Source of the DNA: Candidatus Woesebacteria bacterium
GTDB lineage: Bacteria; Patescibacteriota; Microgenomatia; UBA8517; UBA10165
DNA length: 43,318 bases
Assembly: GCA_002686465.1 (NCBI GenBank)
Contig: NZCP01000040.1
Coordinates: 1 to 43,318, forward strand
Direction of reading: 5' to 3'
The position numbers and the translations under genes are program-made. The notes beneath the pieces are model-generated. The model did no database searches and had not been told where the DNA came from. It saw only the letters and a program-made list of their open reading frames with translations. This document shows, piece by piece, positions 29,113 through 35,679 of the stretch (the first letter of the stretch is position 1; every line of letters starts with the position of its first letter).

Positions 29113-30180
29113 ATGGTAGAAGGAGAGCAGAGACTACAGCAAAGACTATTCACAAAAAGATCTTTCTTAACCGGACTTGGTGCAACTGCCGCCCTCGCAG
29201 TTCTTTCCGCCTGCCAACCAAAAGAAAATACTTCTACTTATGTCTTTACTAGGAAAGAGCTTAACGCTTTACCGGACAGAGTTGAGGCGCCGTTAGATAT
29301 AAGAGAAAGGGAGCTAGTCGATCCTCTCGAGTCAATGCGCGTTGCGCAAAACCGTAAAATAGATCGAGAGAGGTCGTTAATTACAAGACGACAAATATCA
29401 GAATCCCTCTCGAACTCCTCGTCTCGTTTAGTTAAGAAGATCGCTCGGAACTTAAGGTTTTTGCAAACTTTAGAAGTTCGCCCTCCGGGGTTTTCGGAAT
29501 GGTTTACATCCTTACCAGTGGCGACAAGATATGGGGATTATGGCAAGTCTAGTGCCACTGTTGAAATAGAGAGGGATAAACTCGACCCAGTTATGTATCG
29601 TAAAGATGATCAGTGGACAATGATGCTAGATGTGAGTAGTCTTGAGTTTTATATTAATCTAAATGCGCCAAATGTCGAAGAAGATAAAGACGAATTAACG
29701 GAAGGGCTTGGTTGGTGCGCCCAACATGTATTTTGCACGCTCTTTTTGAAAATGGCTTCTGAGTATTATGATTTGGATCAAGCAATGCATCCTGCAAGGA
29801 TAACGGACTCGGAAGGAAATTTAATTGTTGATAGAGAGATCCAGTCGAGAATAGGAGCAGAGAATTTTGTTAGAAGGTGGTTTAATCCTAAAAGTTATAT
29901 CAGTTATCTACCTAGAAATTTATCAGATCTTTTTATAGGTGTAGAAGCTTCTCGATTAGTCGCGAGAGGAGAGTTACCAAAGGATCTTGATGGCTCTCTT
30001 GGTAAAGCAATGAGGTTGATTGAGAGAAACCCTATTGCACAAAAGCAGATTCTTGACTTTGCCGGTACGTGGGTTGAAAGTGATACCTTTTTGCCGCCTA
30101 ACGGTATAACCAAAACTGCCTTTATGGGTCCAATTTCGCATGCTGTTAGTCTTCTCGAAGAGGCAAGAAGCGAATCATAA
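29113..30180 (+). CDS. Exported lipoprotein of unknown function, inserted between mreB and mreC
   Basis: 355 residues. The N terminus FTKRSFLTGLGATAALAVLS followed by AC combines a Tat-like K-R-x-F-L motif with a lipobox (LSAC, Cys34). The mature part is mostly helical and charged, with no family recognised; a segment GWCAQHVFCTLFLKMASEYY lies near the middle. It is preceded by a perfect promoter and probably has a leaderless mRNA, so it should be strongly expressed independently of mreB. Its position in the mre cluster may mean a role in the cell envelope, but that is only context. Confidence 0.65.
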   Translation: MVEGEQRLQQRLFTKRSFLTGLGATAALAVLSACQPKENTSTYVFTRKELNALPDRVEAPLDIRERELVDPLESMRVAQNRKIDRERSLITRRQISESLSNSSSRLVKKIARNLRFLQTLEVRPPGFSEWFTSLPVATRYGDYGKSSATVEIERDKLDPVMYRKDDQWTMMLDVSSLEFYINLNAPNVEEDKDELTEGLGWCAQHVFCTLFLKMASEYYDLDQAMHPARITDSEGNLIVDREIQSRIGAENFVRRWFNPKSYISYLPRNLSDLFIGVEASRLVARGELPKDLDGSLGKAMRLIERNPIAQKQILDFAGTWVESDTFLPPNGITKTAFMGPISHAVSLLEEARSES

Positions 30181-30186
30181 GAAGAG

Positions 30187-30456
30187 TTAGAAGAGATTAA
30201 ACTTTCTTTCTTCGTTCTTGGGTCTTTTCGATATTGCACGAGTTGTCTTTCTGTAGACAAACTCAAGACAGCCTGTCATTACAGCAAGGCCGAAAATACT
30301 ATCTGCGTATATTTTCTTGGCTGTTCCAGTCCCCCTGCCGGATATCAGATCCTGATCAGCACTTTCTCCAATCTCAGATGCATGACCTATCATTTCTTCT
30401 GCTAAGAAAGTTTTTCTTGAACCTGGTTTTCTGACTTCGATTTGTTCAACGCTCAT
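30187..30456 (-). CDS. Small protein of unknown function, antisense within the mre cluster
   Basis: 89 residues on the minus strand, 6 bp from the convergent stop of the lipoprotein gene. It has a charged N terminus (MSVEQIEVRKPGSRK), one mildly hydrophobic stretch (KIYADSIFGLAVMTGCLEFV) that could be a short membrane helix, and a basic tail. No family recognised. The promoter is a perfect TTGACA-17-TATAAT, which is the strongest reason to believe the gene is real. Its promoter overlaps that of mreC on the other strand. Confidence 0.6.
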   Translation of the reverse strand: MSVEQIEVRKPGSRKTFLAEEMIGHASEIGESADQDLISGRGTGTAKKIYADSIFGLAVMTGCLEFVYRKTTRAISKRPKNEERKFNLF

Positions 30457-30464
30457 TTCTTCTG

Positions 30465-30493
30465 ATTATAGTCTTCGCCCACATGGCTGTCAA
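30465..30493 (-). promoter_or_regulatory. Perfect consensus promoter of the gene at 30456
   Basis: Minus strand: TTGACA at 30488-30493, 17-bp spacer, TATAAT at 30465-30470; 8 nt then ATG. Confidence 0.85.
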
Positions 30494-30509
30494 AACATCT
30501 GGCGTTGCG

Positions 30510-30518
30510 TGGTAAAAT
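30510..30518 (+). promoter_or_regulatory. Extended -10 promoter of mreC
   Basis: TGGTAAAAT (TAAAAT at 30513-30518), 6 nt before the ATG at 30525. The upstream part overlaps the -35 region of the divergent small gene, so the two promoters may interfere. Confidence 0.55.
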
Positions 30519-30524
30519 GTTTGC

Positions 30525-31328
30525 ATGACAACTTCTAAGAAGAGTCCATACTCCTTGGCCATTGTTTATCTTCTTTTGGCAGTGCTTTTGTATTTTCTGG
30601 ATTCGCGGGGAACTTTGGGATCTGTACACAGTGCTACCCAGGCATTAACCACTCCTGTTCGAAGTTTTCTTTTTAACACAAAACAAAATATTCTTTCCCC
30701 ACTTTCTGTGTTTTCTGATTCTAGCAAGCAAGAACAAAGGGTAAAAGAGCTTGAAGAAAAGAATGCCTCGCTTTCTGCGCAACTGGCAAAGTTGACTGGA
30801 CTTCAAGAGGAAAACGAAAAGATGCGACGCCTTTTGGGCACTGATCTTCCACCTTCTTGGCAGTTTGCGACGGCTCGCGTGGTGACGGTTACAGCGGATA
30901 CACTCGTTCTCACAAGCGATCACGCTCCTCAAGATGATACTTCTGTGATTACCACCAAAGAATCTGGAATTTTTGTAGGTAGAGTTCAGGAGGTTAAGGG
31001 AAAAGAAGTTCAGATATTGTTGCCAAGTCATTCTTCATCAAAAATCCCGGTTATTGTGCGAGATTCTGAAAGTGGTTTGCGTCAAGCTTCTGGAATTGGT
31101 GTTGGTCGAGGAGGAAGGGCGGTCTTAGAGCAAGTATTGACTAGCGAGCAAATTAAAGAAGGAGATTTGATTTTAACTTCCGGAGAAGGAGGAGTGCCGG
31201 AAGAACTTCTTCTTGGCTACGTCGCGGAAGTTTCTAGGGTAGAGGGTGCCGCTTGGCAACAAGCAGAAATAAAAAGCGCAGTTGACTTAGATGACCTAGA
31301 TTTTGTATTTTTTGTTACTAAGTTTTAG
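30525..31328 (+). CDS. mreC: Rod-shape-determining protein MreC
   Basis: 267 residues. A membrane helix (SLAIVYLLLAVLLYFL) is followed by a coiled coil (QRVKELEEKNASLSAQLAKL) and the extracellular beta-barrel domain (ATARVVTVTADTLVLTSDHA; GIFVGRVQEVKGKEVQILLP; GDLILTSGEGGVPEELLLGY). MreC links MreB inside to PBP2 outside. It is 3 bp before mreD, and mreD overlaps mrdA by 1 bp, so mreC-mreD-mrdA form a tight operon. Confidence 0.93.
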   Translation: MTTSKKSPYSLAIVYLLLAVLLYFLDSRGTLGSVHSATQALTTPVRSFLFNTKQNILSPLSVFSDSSKQEQRVKELEEKNASLSAQLAKLTGLQEENEKMRRLLGTDLPPSWQFATARVVTVTADTLVLTSDHAPQDDTSVITTKESGIFVGRVQEVKGKEVQILLPSHSSSKIPVIVRDSESGLRQASGIGVGRGGRAVLEQVLTSEQIKEGDLILTSGEGGVPEELLLGYVAEVSRVEGAAWQQAEIKSAVDLDDLDFVFFVTKF

Positions 31329-31331
31329 CTA

Positions 31332-31757
31332 ATGTCGGCAAATTTATTTTTGTTACTATCTTTGATCTTCTCCCTTTTACAAGGCTCTTTTTTGCCTCCT
31401 GTTTTAGTAGAAGGAGCGATTGTTCTTCTGGTAGTTCTAGCCGCCCCTCCTCGTCAAGCGTTTCTTGCACTTTTTGCAGGCGGTATAATCTTTGATCTTG
31501 TTCAATCCCAAACCTTAGGTTTGACGTCTCTTGTTTTCTTATTGAGTGGAGTTGCTATTCTTGCTATGCGGGATCAACTGCCACTCCAAAAGCCTATTGT
31601 TGCAGGGGTCGTTGCGGCTCTTGTTACACTTGTGCGGGCAAAGGTTGTTTTTGCAAGCTTTCTTTTTGCACCCTCCGTTGTTGTAGGACTTTTGACCATC
31701 CTGATATTCCTGTTTGTTTGGCAGCCGCTATCCAGTAGTAGGATTAGACTTCAATAA
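31332..31757 (+). CDS. mreD: Rod-shape-determining protein MreD
   Basis: 141 residues, almost entirely membrane helices (about five). The pattern LFAGGIIFDLVQSQTLGLTS is the usual MreD signature (G-x-x-x-D-x-x-x-x-x-x-L-G). MreD is an integral part of the elongasome. It starts 3 bp after mreC and shares one base with the mrdA start. Confidence 0.85.
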   Translation: MSANLFLLLSLIFSLLQGSFLPPVLVEGAIVLLVVLAAPPRQAFLALFAGGIIFDLVQSQTLGLTSLVFLLSGVAILAMRDQLPLQKPIVAGVVAALVTLVRAKVVFASFLFAPSVVVGLLTILIFLFVWQPLSSSRIRLQ

Positions 31758-33523
31758 TGAGAAAATATCAGAAACTTGGACCTGTTTTTGGGGAGAGGAT
31801 TACAAGGGGAGGAGTTTTTAGGAAACATCAAAGTTCTAAATATTCTCCGCGCTGGGTAATACTTGCAGGAGTTCTTGTAGTCTCGATCTTGATCGGGATT
31901 GCCCGACTGGTCGATTTGCAAATTATTCGAGGATCGTACTTCAAAGCTTTGGCTGAAGGAAATCGCGTTCGGCACATCCCAATTAAGGCCCCAAGGGGGG
32001 AAATATTGGATACGGCAGGCCATGCCCTTGCCCGTAATATCCCCGTTTATAAGCTAGCTACTTTTTCGGAAGGCGGAGTGGTTGTAGAAACCGAAGGTAT
32101 ATCTCGCGAAGAGGCTTTACTTATCCAAGCCTCAGATCCTGAAAGATCTGGGAGAATTTTGGTAGACATTGGGAGAGAATATCCACTTGGGGTAGCAGCT
32201 GCCCATGTTGTCGGTTATGTTAATGAAGCAGCTCCGGAAGAAGTTGGGGAGTCACCTAATTGTGACTTAAGGTCTAGAACGCCGTATGCACTTGGCGATC
32301 TTGTTGGGCGAATAGGTATTGAGGCTCAATATGAATGTATTTTGCGAGGAGTAAATGGCGAAGAATTAATTGAAGTTGACTCGCAAGGACGTTTGATCAG
32401 GCGATTAGGTCGACGCGAGCCGATCTCAGGAACCAGTATTACGCTCTCTATATATAGTAGTCTCCAAGAAGCCTCATATCAGGCACTAATTGATGCACCG
32501 AATGAAGAGGGGACCAGACCGGCGCGCGAGGATGGAATAACCGTGCGCGGGGCTGTTGTTGCACAAGACCCCCGAACTGGCGAGGTTCTATCACTTGTAT
32601 CTGTTCCGTCGTTTGACCCTGCGCGCTTGGGGGAAAAATACGAGGAATATAAAAGGGATGAAAATTTGCCATTTTTCAACCGTGCTATTGGGGGGGCGTA
32701 TGCCCCGGGGTCAACTTTTAAGATTGCTGTCGCAGCAGCCAGCCTTGAGGAGGAAAAAATTAATGAGGACTATGAGTATGAGGATAAAGGTATTATCACT
32801 GTCAACGATTTTTCGTACAGAAATTGGTATTTTACTCAATACGGCCGAACAGAGGGATTCATAAAAATTGTTCGAGCAATAACGCGTTCAACCGATACGT
32901 TTTTCTATAAAGTTGGGGAACTTGTCGGGGTTGACAGCTTGGGTGATTGGGCAGGAAAATTTGGGTTAGGGAAGCTGGCTGGAATTGATCTTCCCGGGGA
33001 AAAAGCAGGACTAGTGCCCACTCCTGAGTGGAAACAAGAAGTAAAAGGTGATCGGTGGTATCTGGGGAACACTTACCATTTGAGTATTGGACAGGGAGAT
33101 ATATTGACCACACCGCTGCAGGTAAACATGATGGCTGGCGTTATAGCCGCTGGTGGTAAATTATGTGTTCCTAATGTGTTGAAGGATGATGCGTCACAAG
33201 ATGATAAATGCGAAGAAGTAGGAGTAAAGGATGAAACGATTAAGCTGATTACAGAAGGGATGGTTGGGGCGTGTAGCTTGGGAGGGACGGCATATCCGTT
33301 ATTTACATTCGAACCTAAGGTAGCGTGTAAAACAGGGACTGCAGAGTTTGGAGGTAGTGACAAAACACATGCCTGGCTAACTGCGTTTGCACCCGCCTTC
33401 GCCGAGGCTTCGGCGGGCAAGCCAGAGATTGCAGTAACTGCTTTGGTTGAGGGAGGCGGGGAAGGATCCCGAGTTGCTGCACCAGTAGTGAAAAAAGTTC
33501 TAGAGGAGTGGTTTAGTAAGTAG
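31757..33523 (+). CDS. mrdA: Penicillin-binding protein 2, with palindrome-encoded insertion
   Basis: 588 residues. A membrane helix (about residues 33-52) leads to the dimerisation domain (RGEILDTAGHALARNIPVYK) and the transpeptidase: APGSTFK (nucleophile Ser and Lys), RSTD (SxN-like) and KTGTAEF. It is the elongasome cross-linking enzyme. Near the end, AFAEASAG sits between HAWLTAFAP and KPEIAVTALVEGG, where family members read straight from the FAP to the PEIAV motif. These eight residues are encoded by a G+C-rich palindrome (33392-33417), so a repeat seems to have inserted in frame. Confidence 0.95.
   Translation: MRKYQKLGPVFGERITRGGVFRKHQSSKYSPRWVILAGVLVVSILIGIARLVDLQIIRGSYFKALAEGNRVRHIPIKAPRGEILDTAGHALARNIPVYKLATFSEGGVVVETEGISREEALLIQASDPERSGRILVDIGREYPLGVAAAHVVGYVNEAAPEEVGESPNCDLRSRTPYALGDLVGRIGIEAQYECILRGVNGEELIEVDSQGRLIRRLGRREPISGTSITLSIYSSLQEASYQALIDAPNEEGTRPAREDGITVRGAVVAQDPRTGEVLSLVSVPSFDPARLGEKYEEYKRDENLPFFNRAIGGAYAPGSTFKIAVAAASLEEEKINEDYEYEDKGIITVNDFSYRNWYFTQYGRTEGFIKIVRAITRSTDTFFYKVGELVGVDSLGDWAGKFGLGKLAGIDLPGEKAGLVPTPEWKQEVKGDRWYLGNTYHLSIGQGDILTTPLQVNMMAGVIAAGGKLCVPNVLKDDASQDDKCEEVGVKDETIKLITEGMVGACSLGGTAYPLFTFEPKVACKTGTAEFGGSDKTHAWLTAFAPAFAEASAGKPEIAVTALVEGGGEGSRVAAPVVKKVLEEWFSK
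33392..33417. repeat. GC-rich palindromic element inserted in mrdA
   Basis: CCCGCC near the start pairs with GGCGGG at the end, and CGCCGA, 4-nt loop, TCGGCG forms an alternative perfect hairpin. It is about 26 bp, much richer in G+C than the surroundings, and in frame (AFAEASAG). It looks like a REP-type element. Confidence 0.65.
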
Positions 33524-33532
33524 TATATACTA

Positions 33533-33892
33533 TTATAATTTGATGCATTCTCCGCTTGCATCGGGATAATTTCCGTCAAGTTGGCATTTATAGCCTTTTG
33601 GGCACTGGTATTCAGGAAGATTTGCAGCTATTCCTCCACAAAACTTCCTTTCTACACCATCTGTATCGTCTGGTGGGTCCATCTTTTTAATCTGGATTTT
33701 CTTATACAAAGTTTGCGCAATCGATGGGTTCCAGCCTAGGGTTAGTTCTCTTGGGCACGGCGGGCACTGATTAGGATATACCATCGGGCAAGCACAAGTT
33801 GTTTGTTCGTAACGAAAGGGAATTGGTGCAAAAAATGCGGCAAGTATTAGTGTGGTAACCAGAATAGGGATTAGAGTCAAACCCTTTTGCAT
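33533..33892 (-). CDS. Small exported cysteine-rich protein
   Basis: 119 residues. A signal peptide or anchor (GLTLIPILVTTLILAAFFAP) is followed by about 90 residues with eight cysteines: TTCACPMVYPNQCPPCP, then FCGG, QCPKGYKCQLDG and GECIKL at the end. The spacing suggests disulfide-bonded modules of the eight-cysteine kind seen in secreted proteins. Function unknown. TATAAT (33901-33906) lies 8 nt before the ATG. Convergent with mrdA. Confidence 0.7.
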   Translation of the reverse strand: MQKGLTLIPILVTTLILAAFFAPIPFRYEQTTCACPMVYPNQCPPCPRELTLGWNPSIAQTLYKKIQIKKMDPPDDTDGVERKFCGGIAANLPEYQCPKGYKCQLDGNYPDASGECIKL

Positions 33893-33964
33893 AGATCTAC
33901 ATTATATCACTCTTAGAGGTGGTACCAGTTAAGAATTCACGGCGAGTGAAAACTAGTGTTTTAG

Positions 33965-34009
33965 GATTTTCAACCACATGGCATGATAGCCTTTTTGAGG
34001 CTGAAAATC
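33965..34009. promoter_or_regulatory. Inverted repeat in the spacer upstream of dprA
   Basis: GATTTTCA at 33965-33972 and TGAAAATC at 34002-34009 enclose an AGCC/GGCT hairpin. It lies in the 185-bp gap between two divergent promoters. Role unknown; possible operator or small RNA. The rest of the gap shows nothing clear apart from the two -10 boxes. Confidence 0.35.
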
Positions 34010-34062
34010 AACCTATAGCATAGCATGAAACCTGTGTGCAATGTGGCTTTACACCGTGAATA

Positions 34063-34071
34063 TGCTATCGT
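34063..34071 (+). promoter_or_regulatory. Extended -10 promoter of dprA
   Basis: TGCTATCGT (TATCGT at 34066-34071), 6 nt before the ATG at 34078. Confidence 0.5.
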
Positions 34072-34077
34072 ATTTGT

Positions 34078-35205
34078 ATGACAGAACGCGAATCATGGAT
34101 TGCATTTAGTGCGTTTCCACAGATAGGACCTGCACGTTTCACGCTGATTAAGAAATATTTTGGTAATGCAAAAAAAGCATGGAAAGCACCGATAGGGGAA
34201 TATATAAAAATAGGGTTTAGCAAAAAGTTAGCAGACAGTTTTGAGAAGTTCAGAAAAGAAAAATTCGACATCGGGTCGTATTTAGTCCAGTTAGACAAAC
34301 TTGGTATACAGGTCTTAAGGTATGATGATACTGATTACCCAGAAAGGCTAAAAAAGATTGATGATTCGCCATATATCTTATACGTCAGGAAATCTCTAAA
34401 AAGTATCAGAAGTATTAAAAATACCATAGATATCAAAGGCCTGTCTGACGTATCCGTGGCAGTGGTTGGGACGAGAAAGATGACATCATATGGACGCGAA
34501 GTTACAGAAAGATTGGTAACAGAGTTAGTAAACGCAGGGGTTACGATCATTAGTGGGCTTGCATTGGGAATTGATAGTGTTGCACATAGAACTGCGATAG
34601 ATACGGGAGGGCGAACAATCGCAGTTTTAGGTGGTGGATTGGACGAAATTTACCCTCCGTCTAATCGACAGCTAGCAGCCGAGATACTTGGAAAAGATCG
34701 AGGACTTCTGTTATCCGAATATCCATTATTTTATCCATCTATGCCCCAAAACTTCCCTGTCAGAAACCGTATAGTTTCCGGTCTTTCGCAAGGTATTGTA
34801 GTTGTTGAGGGCATGAAGAAATCGGGTACTCTTTTGACTGCATCGAGTGCTGCCTCCCAAGGAAGAGAGGTATTTGCGGTTCCTGGACCTATTACATCCC
34901 CTACATCACAAGCGCCGAATTTTTTGATTAGACAGGGTGCTAAGCTTGTTGAGAGTGCAGAGGATATTCTTGAGGAATTGAAAATCGAATCTAGAGTTGT
35001 GAAGATGGAAGCTAGAAAGGTAATTCCTGAGACGAAAGAAGAGAAGAAACTCTTGAAGGTTTTGGAGACAGAAGGGTTAGATATTGATACTATTGTTAGA
35101 ATGAGTGGTTTGCAAGCAGGAGTTGTGCTGGGTACACTGACGCAAATGGAGCTTAAAGGCTTAGTGCGGAACATGGGAGGTATATATCGCACTAATAGCG
35201 AATAG
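34078..35205 (+). CDS. dprA: DNA-processing protein DprA (Smf)
   Basis: 375 residues. The SAM-like N-terminal part (FSAFPQIGPARFTLIKKYFG) is followed by the Rossmann DprA core: VAVVGTRKMTSYGREV, IISGLALGIDSVAHRTAIDT, AVLGGGLDEIYPPSNRQLA, PQNFPVRNRIVSGLSQGIVV, and a C-terminal winged helix (GLDIDTIVRMSGLQAGVVLG). DprA loads RecA onto incoming single-stranded DNA in natural transformation. Residues 109-120 are encoded by a 9-bp tandem array (34402-34437), just before the core, where relatives are shorter. Confidence 0.93.
   Translation: MTERESWIAFSAFPQIGPARFTLIKKYFGNAKKAWKAPIGEYIKIGFSKKLADSFEKFRKEKFDIGSYLVQLDKLGIQVLRYDDTDYPERLKKIDDSPYILYVRKSLKSIRSIKNTIDIKGLSDVSVAVVGTRKMTSYGREVTERLVTELVNAGVTIISGLALGIDSVAHRTAIDTGGRTIAVLGGGLDEIYPPSNRQLAAEILGKDRGLLLSEYPLFYPSMPQNFPVRNRIVSGLSQGIVVVEGMKKSGTLLTASSAASQGREVFAVPGPITSPTSQAPNFLIRQGAKLVESAEDILEELKIESRVVKMEARKVIPETKEEKKLLKVLETEGLDIDTIVRMSGLQAGVVLGTLTQMELKGLVRNMGGIYRTNSE
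34402..34437. repeat. 9-bp tandem array (GTATCAAAA type) in dprA
   Basis: Four in-frame units: AGTATCAGA, AGTATTAAA, AATACCATA, GATATCAAA, coding SIR-SIK-NTI-DIK. Same word as at 22526-22561 in rpmB. Confidence 0.55.
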
Positions 35206-35220
35206 AGCAAATTAAAGCTA

Positions 35221-35619
35221 ATGAGCACGAATAAAAGCATGGAACGAATAATATACCCTCGATTATCGTATAAAGTGGTTGGGGTTTTGTTCGATGTGCA
35301 CCGCAAGCTTGGGAACAGGTTGCAAGAGAAATATTACCAGCGAGCTATTGCTTTGGGATTCAAGAAGGCAAATATTCCATTTAAAGAACAGGCGTTAGTC
35401 CAACTGGAGTACGAGAGCGAGCCCATTGGGCGATATTTTGTTGACTTTGTAATTAGTAATAAGATAGCCTTGGATATTAAAGCTGTACCCAAGACTAGCA
35501 AGCATGATTACGATCAAATGCTTGCTTATTTGCATGTTTTAAAGTTAAAGTTAGGTGTCATTGCAAATTTTAGAGCGCAGAATCTGACTTTTAAAAGATT
35601 GGTCAATTCCAGAATTTGA
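35221..35619 (+). CDS. GxxExxY protein (PD-(D/E)XK superfamily)
   Basis: 132 residues. VGVLFDVHRKLGNRLQEKYY holds a GxxxxEKYY variant of the GxxExxY motif. The nuclease-like core follows: GRYFVDFVISNKIALDIKAV (Asp, Asp-x-Lys) and YDQMLAYLHVLKLKLGVIAN. The function of the family is unknown; such genes are common in CPR genomes and near mobile DNA. It begins 15 bp after dprA, and a second ATG at 35239 is possible. No SD is seen. Confidence 0.82.
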   Translation: MSTNKSMERIIYPRLSYKVVGVLFDVHRKLGNRLQEKYYQRAIALGFKKANIPFKEQALVQLEYESEPIGRYFVDFVISNKIALDIKAVPKTSKHDYDQMLAYLHVLKLKLGVIANFRAQNLTFKRLVNSRI

Positions 35620-35629
35620 ATTTGTACTA

Positions 35630-35669
35630 TTTGCTTAAATTCGTTAAAATTTGCTGTTATTTGCTGGTA
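35630..35669. repeat. Decamer tandem array (TTTGCTNNNN) upstream of topA
   Basis: Four 10-bp units: TTTGCTTAAA, TTCGTTAAAA, TTTGCTGTTA, TTTGCTGGTA. The last unit overlaps the topA promoter (TGGTAAATT), so the array could affect promoter geometry. Similar TTTGCT/AGCAAA words lie around the rplJ stop (about 12304-12385). Confidence 0.55.
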
Positions 35670-35673
35670 AATT
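35668..35673 (+). promoter_or_regulatory. -10 box of topA
   Basis: TAAATT, with an upstream TGG (extended -10), 6 nt before the ATG at 35680. Confidence 0.5.
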
Positions 35674-35679
35674 CATTTT

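Noticed and set aside
33392-33417. Possible frameshift or assembly error in PBP2
   Set aside because: The insertion is 24-26 bp and keeps the frame; flanking motifs are intact, so an inserted palindrome explains it better.
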